DNA of 64,000 nt, taken from assembly GCA_021014945.1 (NCBI GenBank), contig MU266447.1, positions 1 to 64,000 on the forward strand. The letters are read 5' to 3'. The translations under genes were made by a program, and so were the position numbers. Shown in pieces: positions 53,151 to 64,000 of the stretch. Positions within the stretch are counted from its first letter, which is position 1. The number at the start of each line of letters is the position of its first letter. The stretch comes from Leucogyrophana mollusca. Its lineage: Eukaryota; Basidiomycota; Agaricomycetes; Boletales. A model generated the notes under the pieces. That model saw only the letters and a list, made by a program, of their open reading frames with translations. It did not search any database and was not told the origin of the DNA.

Positions 53151-54790
53151 TTAATCCGTGCACAATGCCCAGTCTCCCTCACCATTGAGTCGAGCATACT
53201 GCTGGCTTTCCACGAAGTTGTCCAGCGTACAGAGACCATTTCCGGTGTCCCCACAGAAGTCCATGGGCTGAACGGCATCGTTGACCAATATCCGTACGTA
53301 TTCTCCCGTCTCTCCGTCGGCAGTGCACGAGAGCTTCTCCGTAATCAATCTTCCCGAGAACGGCACCATCTTGTAAACCTGCCACGTCCGTTCTGTATCC
53401 GGTTGAGTCGGATCGAGGTTGTGGGGTTGAGCGAATAGCCCGAGTGCGCTATAGATAGATATCATCTGGTTGTCGTGGGAGAAATCGGCGTAAAACGTCA
53501 AGTTCATCGGGAAAGTAGTTGGGGACGAATCTAGCGTGTGGTTAGTCTGCGTCTCATCCTGGACGGGTTGGCCGGTAAGACGGGCCAGGAGTTCGTTGAC
53601 ATAGCCTACACCTTGGACTGGTCCAAGCTCCTGTCCGTAACTACCCAGGACCGAGTTAAGCTGCCATCGCCAAGATCCGCATGGAACTCACCCATTGCCG
53701 TAGTAATCTGTCAAGTCCCCGTAATATTCGTAAGAGTTGAATTCATCCAGAGTGAATAGATCACAGAATGGACTGGGAGCCTCGTTGGCCACAGTTTCGA
53801 ATGGGCAGAGCATCATGAGGTTAACGATATCGCTATTGCTGAGACTGGCACCCGGAGCAGCTGCGTTTATACGATCGGCGATGGCAGGGGCGAAAACGTC
53901 AGCCCAATCTGTTGTCTCGTCATCGGATGTGCCAACATTGGGGCACATGTTGTCGTCCAGCGTGTCGTTAGTCTTCACAAAATCAGCCGGTGGGTCAAAG
54001 GGGACGATAGATAGGATACTGACCGATTGGTCGATGATGACCGAGAGAACGGGTGCATACTGTTGGTTGCTGGCATATGCAAATCCTGAAGACGGTTGAG
54101 ATTAGCCTAGAGCCACCGGAGTGTGTTCGACGCGTGCTTTACCCGCAGTCCAGTTGAGCGCAGATTCAACCACACGCTCGGAGTCGGAAGCCCTGAGGAA
54201 TGGCATCATGTTCTCGCTGACGAGGCTGGCGTAGCGGGTGTAGTGCAATTGGCCCGCGTCGTAAGACCTGTATGCGGAGAGATCTTGAGGGATGGGTCCT
54301 CTAGGCATGACGAAGTTACTCACTGAGCGGCGCCATACGGAACGAGGTCATCGGTTCCCAAGTCGTATGTGAAGTTCGCCAGGAAGTCATACTCAGATCC
54401 ATTGAAACTCGATGCACCCTGAAGCTGTTCTGCGCTCTTTTTCATCGCTTTACCGTCGCTTTTCTTGGGATAGCGAGCGCCATGACGTTGCAGCTTGGCG
54501 ATGGTCAGTTTCAGATCCAGCATCCCCGGCGGTTCTCCACACTCACCAGATTGACCTGAGATGCAGTAACTGTAAGCTAACATCAAACAAGGGAGGGGGG
54601 AAGACTCGACCTGGATAATGCTACAACCGTCAGGCGGTGCTGTGTACTCTGCCGCGGGGTAGTAAGGTGAGTACTGTGCCCAGGTCTGTTCAAGGGTCTG
54701 GTTGAACCCAAGAGAAGGCGTAGTGTTGTTGATAGCGGCAGCGACGAGCTCGGAGCTCAAAGCAAGCGCCAGTGCACCTTTGCGCAGCAT
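53151..54790 (-). CDS. Histidine-acid phosphatase (phytase type) copy 3, secreted, 438 aa
   Basis: Exons: 54611-54790, 54547-54555 (9 nt, VNL), 54324-54493, 54143-54267, 54024-54085, 53692-53972, 53151-53640 (1,317 nt in frame). Signal peptide MLRKGALALALSSELVAAA. Landmarks: SLGFNQTLEQTWAQYSPYYP, LQRHGARYP, YDFLANFTYDLGTDDLVPYG, SYDAGQLHYTRYASL, NDTLDDNMCPNVGTSDDETT, CPFETVANEAPSPFCDLF, YGQELGPVQGVGYVNELLAR, FYADFSHDN and the end GEGDWALCTD. Several N-x-S/T sites suggest glycosylation. The first gene of a head-to-tail triplet with copies 2 and 1, about 470 bp and 1.3 kb apart respectively. Confidence 0.88.
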
Positions 54791-56090
54791 GTTGGCAAGG
54801 TGGACTTGTGTACAGGGGATACGAGGCGCGTCACGGCAATTAGGTGCCCTTAAAAGCGTCCAAGGGGAGAATCGCAGGTACCGAGAAAGACACGGTCGAT
54901 TGTATTACATGGCCGGCGAGAACTTCTCGGAAGTTGGACCTTGTGGTTGCTTGTGGTGAACCATACGCCTGGATTGCGTCTGGACGACACGGGACAGGAT
55001 CTTGATTTCGGAGGACGCACGTTGGCGTTTTTAGCACGCGAAAGGTGTTCCGGAATGCACCCGTAGCCTCGAATATAGCGCGCTGGAGATTGTTTTGGCC
55101 AGTTGCTTAGTAGCTCTGAGCCTTGCCGGACTTTATGGCATTTTCATCGAGTCCTCCTGTCCTACAGGCTATAAATGAATTTTCTTCCCTGAGAGGCTGT
55201 GGATGCTGTGATAGTTTTCAGCACGATCACGAAACCTATAAGCATCCATGTGATTGCAGACTAGACGCAAAAGAGAAGAGGCGGAATAAACCTTCCGGCG
55301 AAAAGGGGGACGAGGCGTCTATGTCCACGCACGTTTGTGCCCCGACCTGCTGATGATAGCAAACTCTCGACACCTGGAGCTGACGAGCGTCAAACGAGCA
55401 TCTGACGCTGAAATCGACTGCTATCAGAGACATGATCTTGGGGATGGGGTGTCTCAAGTCCCCGACGGCCGCGGTTACTATTCTTGTGGGCGAAAGGATT
55501 CTCAGACCTGTCAGCAACGTCAGCGAGTAGGAGCGATGACTGCTCTTCCTTCACCCGCACGATGGGCCTAAGTTTGACCCCTTTATCAGATACAAAACTG
55601 GATTTTCTGGAACAACGAGTGGAACATTCCCGCGCTCAGAGCAAAATGGAGGTAGTCAGCGTCCTTACCCGCGGTCCTGAGGCTTGAGGGCATAAAGACA
55701 ACATTGTTTTTATATCCACACGAGCACAGCGACTACATGGTTCATCGCAAACGAATTAGAAGAATAGAAGCTCGGACGTGAATCTGTAACCTATTTGCTG
55801 ATTCACGGTCAGAAATATCGTCAGACCATACCCACCCCGACCTGGGGCTCACTCACCACCATACAAAGTGAGATGATATATTATAAACCATATAATGCCG
55901 GACGCCTACATGAACGATAGGTTATGTACCGCTGAGAGTAAAGGAAAGCGTGCAAAGTCCTTGGTGGGAGGGGTGACGGAGGTGCCACGTGTCGTTTGCC
56001 CCGTCGCCGAAAGCAATTGTGGCTGTGAATCCTCTGTACACGACTTCACGACCTCCAAAAACATTATAGAACGAGTTTGGCCAGTCCAGG
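54791..56090. other. Divergent intergenic region between phosphatase 3 and coatomer gene
   Basis: About 1.3 kb that should hold both promoters. No recognisable gene or RNA. Confidence 0.45.
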
Positions 56091-59000
56091 ATGTTGTTCG
56101 ATGTCAGCGTAAGTCACAGAAGGGCCGGAATGCGCTTAATTCACCTTGACTGACATCTCCGGGCCCAGCGAAAACTGTTCTCTCGGTCAGACCGCGTAAA
56201 AGGTGTCGACTTCCATCCGACAGAGCCTTGGCTTCTGACGGGGCTTTACAATGGCTCGGTCAACATATATAACCACGAAACTGGCGCTTTGATCAAGACT
56301 TTTGAAGTCTCGACGGTCCCTGTGCGATGTGTCAAGTTTATTCCCCGCAAAAACTGGTTTGTGGCTGGGTCAGACGACTTCCAGCTTCGTGTCTTCAATT
56401 ATAACACGCACGAGAAGGTCACTGCGTTTGAGGCGCACCCGGATTACATTCGATGTCTTACGGTGCATCCGTCTGCGAGCATCGTGCTCACCGGAAGTGA
56501 TGATATGACGATCAAGGCTTGGGACTGGGACAAGCAGTGGAAGTGCATCCAGGTGACATATCATTCTGGTCTTTGCCCCAATTTTTTCAAAGTCTAATGG
56601 GCGTGCCAGATTTATGAGGGCCATACCCACTACATCATGAACATTACTTTCAACCCTAAGGACGCGAACACGTTTGCGTCCGCTTGTCTCGATCGCACCG
56701 TGAAGATGTGGTCACTGGGATCGCCAAACGCTAATTTCACCATGGATGCACACGATAAAGGCGTAAACTACGTCGATTTCTACCCAGGAGCTGATAAACC
56801 GTACCTCGTCACCACCGGAGACGACAAGACCATCAAGGTGTGGGACTACCTCAGCAAGAGTTGCGTGCAGACGATGGAAGGCCATACGAACAACCCATCC
56901 TTCGCTGTCTTCCACCCAAACCTGCCGATCATCATTAGCGGCAGCGAGGATGGCACGGTCAAGATCTGGAACAGCAACACCTACCGACTGGAAAATACCC
57001 TAAGCTATGCATTAGAACGAGCCTGGTGCGTATCGCTACACAAGCAGGCCAACGAAGTTGCGGTTGGCTTTGACGAGGGTGTCGTCGTCATAAAAGTGAG
57101 TGTCGTCGCATCCGAAGCTCTTAGTCAATTTAATGCCTCACTAGCTTGGCCGTGACGAACCAACATTCAGCATGGACCCCTCCGGGAAGCTCATCTACAC
57201 CCGCAACCAAAGCGTCCTCTCGGGCAACATCCAAACTCTTCAGGACGACACCACCCCCGAAGGCAACCGTATCCCCCTCTCCATCAAAGAAATCGGGTCA
57301 ACCGAGATCTTCGCGTCCACCCTCATCCACTCGCCAAACGGACGGTTCGTAACCGTAGTTGGAGACGGCGAATACATTATCTACACCGCGCTTGCATGGC
57401 GAAACAAGTCGTTTGGCAATGGCGTCTCATTTGCGTGGGCGAACGACTCGAATACGTATGCCGTACTGGAGAACAAGGTGAAGTTGCGTGTGTACAAGAA
57501 TTTCAAGGAAAGAGGGGGGGCTGGGATGAAGGGAGCTGGGAGCTGGTCAATTGATGGGTTGCATGGTGGTCCGCTATTAGGTGCGAGAGGGAAAGGGTTT
57601 GTCTTGTTCTGGGACTGGGAGAGCGGGGAAATCGTGAGGCGGATAGACGCCGAGGCCAGAAATGTCAGTCCAGCGGCCCCTTCCGTTTACGTAGAACTTA
57701 ACGTCCGGCTTTTCCTAGATCTTCTGGTCGACGACTGGATCGCTGGTCGCTATCGTCTCGGATGACTCATTCTACATCCTCCGCTTCGACCGGGACGCGT
57801 ACAATGCCAAGCTAGAAGAGGGCGTTGAAATCACGGACGAGGGTGTCGAGGAAGCATTCGATGTCGTTGCTGAGATTTCTGATAGGTGCGTAGATGATCG
57901 ACCGAGAGCGCATAGGGTGTGCTGACAGCTCTGTAGCGTCCAGACCGCCAAGTGGATAGGCGACTGTTTCATCTACACGACAGCGGGCAAGCGACTTAAC
58001 TACTTCGTTGGCAATGAGTCGTACACCATCAGCCCATCCGACACGTACGTTGCATACGGAGACCTGACCTCCTGCCTGAGCTGACGGCACTTCTCTCGCT
58101 AGGTCAATGTTCATCCTCGGTTACATACCATCGCACAACCGGGTGTACCTCGCAGACAAGGATATGAACATCGTCGGGTATTCGTTGTCTCTCAGTGTCG
58201 TAGAGTACCAGACAGCCGTTTTGCGTGGCGATATGGACGGTGCTGCTGAAATCCTCCCGACGCTACCAAAGGAGCAGCTAAACAAGGTTGCACGCTTCTT
58301 GGAGGGACGGGGTGAGCTGTGTTTTCACAACTATCGACTACCTGTGCTAACAGTTGACGTCAACAGACCTCAAAGAGCTCGCGCTGCAAGTGACTACTGA
58401 CCCTGATCATAAGTTTGATCTTTCGTTGCAGCTTGACGACCTCGATACGGCTGTAGAAATTACTCGCTCGGTCCCGGAGGCCGAAGCTGAGGTGAAGTGG
58501 AAAGCATTGGGAGATCGGGCGCTCTCTGTGTGGCGATTCGATCTTGCGCGAGAGGCTTTCGAAAAAGCCAATGACCTCAGCGCACTTATGCTTTTGCTAC
58601 TGTCTACAGGCGATAGGGTTGGTCTACAGAAGCTTGCCGCATCCGCTGGTATGTCAGATCAGAAATGAAGCGAATTACTGACTGACAAGTATTGCACAGA
58701 ACGAAAGGGCGCCAATAACTTGGCCTTTGCTACGCTCTTCCAACTTGGGGACACCAAATCATGTGTTGATCTCCTTGTCAAGACAAACCGCGTGCCCGAA
58801 GCTGCGCTGTTCGCACGGACTTATGCACCGAGGTTAGGCGCTACACATTGCTACCATGCCGCAATGCTCACTTGACTCGATTCCGTAGCGAAGTCTCACG
58901 AACCGTAGACGCATGGCGGGGCGAGCTGCGGTCCAAGAATAAACCCAAGATTGCCGCTGCCATCGCCCACCCAGGGGAGAACACAGACCTCTTCGAGGAA

Positions 59001-59177
59001 GGGTGGGAAGAGGCCCTAAGCCGCGAGGCCGAGTCCAGATCGACGATCGGCGTCAATGGAGATTTCGGTATGTTTCAGCTACTTATTTTCGTCTGCACAC
59101 ACACTAATGGGAATGTGCACGTAGCAGAGGCGCCGCGATCTCCGAGTGATGGCAGTACGGTATTTGTAGATGCATGA
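56091..59177 (+). CDS. SEC27: Coatomer subunit beta' (COPI), 845 aa
   Basis: COPI vesicle-coat subunit for Golgi-to-ER retrieval. Eleven exons: 56091-56108, 56169-56552, 56610-57095, 57145-57663, 57719-57885, 57937-58044, 58103-58311, 58367-58648, 58700-58832, 58889-59067, 59125-59177 (2,538 nt, all phases agree). The short first exon gives MLFDVS, joined to RKLFSRSDRVKGVDFHPTEP. Residues ~1-300 form the first WD40 propeller that reads KKxx sorting signals (HPDYIRCLTVHPS, GSDDMTIKAWDWD, GHTHYIMNITFNPKD, TGDDKTIKVWDYLSK, GSEDGTVKIWN). A second propeller follows (~310-590: GDGEYIIYTALAWRNKSFG, VLFWDWESGEIVRRID), then the alpha-solenoid (LRGDMDGAAEILPTLPKE, WKALGDRALSVWRFDLAREAF, KTNRVPEAALFARTYAPS). 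Highly conserved; confident. Confidence 0.95.
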
Positions 59178-59557
59178 CTTTAGAGGCTTGGGCCCTGTGA
59201 TTTGGTCTACTTATAGCTCCTGTGCGATCTGCTGTCCACGTCTAAAATCCTATCACTTTCTCTATTTGATGTCACTGTACTTTCTCTGAATCTTCGTCTC
59301 CGAGAGCTATGGATGTTTGCTGGCAGTCGGGACATGGTTGTGATTTTACGCGCAAAGGACGAGTTGCCACAATTGGTGGTTCTAGACCGAAAGGGTGCCT
59401 TGGGCCGACCTTAGAAAGGCCGAAGCGGTTGGCACGCCTCTTGTTGTCCCTTCGACCGTCACTTTTCGATCTTTTCCTCCCCTTGGACACGACAAGCAAT
59501 CCTTTTTCTTTATCTCTTCGCTTTCGATAACCAGAAGTCTTTCTTTTACGGCCAGCC
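59178..59557. other. Intergenic between coatomer and chitin synthase genes
   Basis: 3' end of the coatomer gene and promoter of the chitin synthase; the last 100 bp before the ATG are pyrimidine-rich, as often seen in fungal promoters. Confidence 0.45.
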
Positions 59558-62500
59558 ATGGCCTCAGGCTCCTTGTCAGCGCACGCCGTCAACTCTGGCG
59601 ACCTCGTGGACCTCGTTTCGACTTCGCTGTCCGCGACGATTTACCCTTCGGACGATGCTATCGTCGCTGTTCTCAACACTCGCTTTCGCGCAGATTTACC
59701 TTATACAAGAATCGGTACTACGAATCTTTTAGTCGTTAATCCTTACAAGACACTCGCCAATGTCAACGACATCAGCGCGAAAGAGTATGAGGAGCGGTGT
59801 TACAAGGACACAAGCCTACCGCTTGCAAGCTCTCGGGCGCTCCAGCCGCATCTATACGAGCTTGCGGCGCAGATATATATGCTCATGAGACGAAGGAACG
59901 AATCTCAGTCTGTCGTTACTCGGTTCGTCGTCAGCCAGTGCTCCACACTACAGGGACTGACATTTTTGCCACTTAAGAGGTATCACTGGGTCTGGGAAAT
60001 CTTCCAGCAGTCGGCTGCTCTTGGATCAGCTCCTACGGCTATCTTCCCATTCGAAGAAAGAAGCCAAAGTTGCCGGCCAGATCAAGGCACTTGGCACGCT
60101 CCTTGATTCGTTCGGGAATGCTAAAACCGTTATGAACCCCAATGCCTCGCGACACAGTCGTTGCATGGAGCTCCACTTTAATGAACGTGGTCGTATTGAA
60201 TCGGCAAAGGTTTTGGCTTTCGGACTGGACAAGTCAAGGCTGAACAGGCTTTCGCACGAAGAGCGCACTTTCCACATCTTTTACCAGTTCTTGGCGGGTG
60301 CCTCTGCTCAGGAACGGGACCACTTCAATCTCGAGGACCCATCTGACTATGCTCTTCTCGCCTCGTCAGGATGCTATCGTTTGCCCGCTGGTCCTTTTAG
60401 CGATGATGCGATTGCTATGGAGGACCTCCGTGCTGCAATGAAGACACTCGGGTTTAAGCCGAAACACATCTCGTCCATTTTCACCCTCCTTGTCGCCATA
60501 CTCCACCTCAGCAATTTACAGTTCACGGAGGCTGACGCTCGTGACGTTTCCGCATATGTCGCCAATACTCCCATACTCGACCAAGCTGCTCGTCTGCTTG
60601 GCATCACGCCAGAAGACCTTTCTCAGACGTTAACTAACAAGACGAGCTACGTCCGCAAGGAGCTATACACTGTGCTACTGAACGTTGAACAAAGTGCCGC
60701 CCAGCGTGACCAGTTCATCCGGGACCTGTATGCTATACTTTTCGCGTTCGTTGTCGAGACAGCCAACCATAAAGTTGCTCCTGCAAACCGGGACGTTCTC
60801 CCCACAACCCAAATATTGCTGTTCGACCAACCTGGGTTCCAAACTAGGGGTCCGACTGGAACTGGGTCTATGGCATTCACAGGTACCGCCCCGTTGGTGT
60901 CTGCGTACGGGCAGAATGCGTTCGACGAATTCTGCATCAATTTTGCCGACGAGATCGTTCAATCGTACGTCCTACGCGCAACGTTCGAAAATGGGGTTGG
61001 GTATAATGGGCATATGGCGGGAGATGGTGTCAATCTGCCGTCCATCTCGACTATGGATAATTCGGCGTGCGTAGAGATGCTGAGAGGTGCACAGTTGAGC
61101 GAGAGGGCAACCCGGAAGCCGGGTGGTGTCCTTGGGATTCTAAGCAAGGCCTGCTCCTCTTACAAGTCGGGAAAGGCCGGGGACAAGAAGGACGAGGATC
61201 TGCTACAGGACCTTGTTGCGAAGTTCGGTGTTCATGCCTCCTTCGTCGCCAGCCCCAGCGTTGCAGGCGCAAGCGACAGGAACTTGTTTGGGATCAACCA
61301 CTATGCCGGCAACTGCTCGTATGATGTCACAAACTTCATCGAGAAGGACTCAGATCTGCTCGATTCCGCATTCGTCACTCTACTTCGCCACTCCAGCGAC
61401 GGCTTTGTCTCGAAACTTGTTTCGGGGCCATCTTTGGCCGCCGAGCAACATTCGAAGGACGAAGGGATTATTGTACAAGCTCAGGTTTCCTCTCGCCCCC
61501 TCCGTCAGCCCACTCCAATCGCATCGTCGAGTGGCTCTCTACCGTCTCCGGGCGAGGAGCACAGTCGTTTGGACCCGACGAAAATTTACCCCGTGACAAC
61601 ACAGCTCAACCACACACTTTCCGAAATTTTCGCGAACATCGACCGCACGCGTCTCTGGACCCTATCCTGTATCCGACCGAACGACTCTAGCTCACCCAAC
61701 TCTTTCGACAAGCGTCGCGTGAAAGCCCAGGTCCGATCGCTCCTCATCCCCGACCTTGTGGCGCGCCGAAGCGTTGAGTTCGTCACCGACTTTGAGCAGG
61801 CTGAGTTTTGCGACCGATATGTGCCCACGATGCGTGGTTCGGAGATGGAGCGTATCCGGCAGTGCGCAGCATCCAACGGGTGGAAAGAGGGTGCGGATTT
61901 CATGGTTGGGCACCGGTCAATCTGGCTGTCGTATGATGCGTGGAAGACTGTGGAGGATGGGCTGAGAACCGTGGAGAAAGAGCAGAGGAAGGCTTCTCGC
62001 GAGGGAGGAGATGATGACGAAAGCAACGTTGGGGACGACGCGACGGAGTACACCCACCAAGATGCAGGCCATGGGCCTTATGACAACGAGAGCCGCGACA
62101 ATCTGCTCCTCGCGCGAGTGGGCACCAATGGCACACACTATCAAGACCCCAACCATAGTGCCGCATATGGTTTGAGTGGCCTCGCGTCGCCTGCTGCAGC
62201 CGGTGCTCCTGCCTATAGCGACGCAGACGAAGGGTGGGGTTCGGAGTGGGACAAGAAAGGCACGAGCCCCGCGGACAGGTCCCCTCCATACTCATCTAAG
62301 GAAGGCGAAATGGTCGTCAACCAAGCTCCTACTGCGGTGGAGGAGCTCCCATCAAGCAGGTCTCGCCGGTGGTGGTTGTATACTGTTTGGACTTTCACGG
62401 GATGGTTGCCTTCGTTTGTTCTTCATCACGTCGGCCGCATGAAACGACCGGACATCCGTTTGGCGTGGCGCGAGAAACTGACAATATTCATCTTGATCTT

Positions 62501-64000
62501 CCTGTTCAACGCTCTTGTCATCTTCTACATCGTCGAATTCGGTCGTCTCCTCTGCCCCAACTTCGACAAGGCGTGGGGCTCAGATGAAGTCGCTCAGCAC
62601 ACTGGTGACAACGACTTTTGGGTTTCCATCCAGGGCCAAGTTTACGATGTTTCGAACTTCGTGCATGGTGACCACAGTGACCTCCCTGGTCAACCAAGTA
62701 ACTCGGCTGGTGACCTAGAGCAGCTCGCTGGGCAGGACTTAACTGGTTATTTCCCCCCACCCCTGATACTGGCCTGCCCGGACCTCGTTACCCAGCCGTC
62801 GTTGGAGCTCACCCCAAAGAACTTCACGGCTGTAGTCCCCCTTGCGCAGCACAAGTCTGGAGCGACTCAGTCCGCGCAGAACACCAAACTGGACCAATCC
62901 GACTGGTATACTGCTATCTTCCAGCCAAAGATGAAGAATTACCACAAAGGCCCCTTAGTATGGACCCCGTCGACAATTTCTGCCCAGGCCGCGGACCAAA
63001 ACATTCAACGGTACGTCGATTTAATATGCATCCTTGAAGGCGACTTTGCTGAGTTTTTTTTATCAGTATCTGGGCAATATGGGATGGTAGCGTCTACGAT
63101 TTAACGGACTACGTCAACACTGTCACTCTCAACCAGGGCGCCACGAGCCTCTACCAGTTCTTGAACACGGCAGTTACGGACGTCTTCAAGCAGCAAGCTG
63201 GTCAGGATATAACGTCATCGCTCAACCAAGCTCTCGCTGGGCTGGATCCTACGACCGCCGCACAAAACGTCAACTGCCTCAAGAACATGTTCTACCTTGG
63301 GGAAACGGATTTCCGCAAGACAGCGAGGTGTGAAGTCCAGAGTTACATGCTTATCGTCTTCACCAGTATCCTCTGCGCGTCGACTGTCCTCAAGTGTAAG
63401 TCCAGTTTGGCGATGTATGACCTGCCTGCTAATTCTATATTAGTCCTTTCTGCTCTCCAACTGCACGGAAAGCGGTCGCCGGAAATGCTCGACAAATTTG
63501 TCCTCTGCCAAATCCCCTGTTATACAGAGGGGGAGGACTCACTCAGGCGTACGCTCGACTCGCTCGCAGCTCTCAACTACGACGACAAGCGGAAGTTGCT
63601 GTTCATAATCTGCGACGGTAACATCATCGGAAGCGGCAATGACCGGACGACACCACGCATCGTGCTCGACATCCTTGGAGTCGATCCCAAGCTTGATCCC
63701 GAGCCCTTGTTGTTCAAGTCAGTCGGCGAGGGCTCTAAGCAACTCAACTACGGCAAGGTGTATTCTGGTCTGTACGAATTCGAAGGCCATGTTGTACCGT
63801 GAGTTCACTTAGGCTTTGTGAGCTCACCTGTCTGACATTCGTACTCGAAGATATATGGTAGTTGTGAAGGTCGGCAAACCAACCGAGCGGTCGAAACCTG
63901 GGAACAGAGGCAAACGCGACAGTCAAATTCTCCTGATGCACTACCTCAACAGAGTCCACTTCGATGCGCCCATGTCACCGCTGGAGCTCGAGATATACCA
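59558..64000 (+). CDS. Chitin synthase with myosin motor-like domain (class V type), 3' end beyond window
   Basis: Plasma-membrane GT2 enzyme polymerising UDP-GlcNAc into cell-wall chitin, with an N-terminal myosin-like module that aids delivery to the tip. Exons: 59558-59922, 59978-63010, 63067-63395, 63444-63798, 63851 to the edge. The exon 1-2 junction builds the P-loop [14 protein letters not shown] (~123-136); [10 protein letters not shown] is the switch-I-like block. The motor is degenerate after [10 protein letters not shown]. Two membrane helices lie at ~916-965 ([38 protein letters not shown]), a cytochrome b5-like part near ~1000 ([19 protein letters not shown]), another helix ([20 protein letters not shown]), and the start of the GT2 domain ([32 protein letters not shown]). 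Catalytic EDR and QRRRW motifs lie past 64000. No divergence from class V organisation is seen. Confidence 0.92.

Noticed and set aside
1..64000. CRISPR arrays, prokaryotic operons, integrated virus
   Set aside because: No regularly spaced repeats, no ribosome binding sites and no viral genes; all gene structures are eukaryotic.

Overview
The window looks like nuclear DNA of a filamentous basidiomycete, most probably an Agaricomycete. Most genes are split by many short GT-AG introns (about 45-80 nt). Micro-exons of 8, 9, 14, 17 and 24 nt occur. Intronless HET genes, F-box genes, GH25 muramidase, CE16 esterases, small secreted proteins, a WW/membrane protein and a myosin-motor chitin synthase are all typical of that group. 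No tRNA, rRNA or CRISPR array was seen.

Layout. 1-2901 (-): a CorA/ALR-type Mg2+ transporter, cut off at the left edge. 3.4-9 kb: F-box relics around one intact F-box gene (7440-8984). 10.1-11.3 kb: a secreted GH25 muramidase. 11.7-34.5 kb: an accessory block with four intronless HET-domain genes (11773, 19600, 28470, 30783) interleaved with a divergent pair of an unrecognised membrane-protein family (14692-16080, interrupted; 17860-19122, intact), an alpha/beta hydrolase, a SANT/Myb protein, another multi-pass membrane protein and two further F-box relics. 35.4-37.6 kb: an eight-exon WW-like protein with C-terminal membrane helices. 39-40.6 kb: two convergent paralogous small secreted proteins. 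41.6-42.9 kb: a 1,211-bp non-autonomous DNA transposon with 35-bp perfect inverted ends and an 8-bp target duplication. 43.3-45.9 kb: two CE16-type SGNH esterase copies, one dead and one nearly intact. 46.4-47.7 kb: an unknown protein with a cysteine cluster. 47.8-54.8 kb: three tandem histidine-acid phosphatases (phytase type) with identical internal exon lengths. 56.1-59.2 kb: COPI coatomer beta'. 59.6-64 kb: class V-type chitin synthase, cut off at the right edge.

Functionally, the two ends carry conserved housekeeping genes (Mg2+ uptake; COPI trafficking and cell-wall chitin synthesis). The middle is accessory: candidate non-self recognition and cell-death regulators (HET), adaptor proteins (F-box), secreted degradative enzymes (muramidase, CE16, phytases) and secreted small proteins, with signs of tandem duplication and gene decay. 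The most notable observations are the HET/membrane-protein cluster, a membrane-protein copy whose two in-frame TGA codons both lie inside a plausible 78-nt intron, the transposon, and the phytase triplet with its conserved 9-nt micro-exon. Splice sites were placed by eye using reading frame, GT-AG ends and comparison between paralogs; no search was run.
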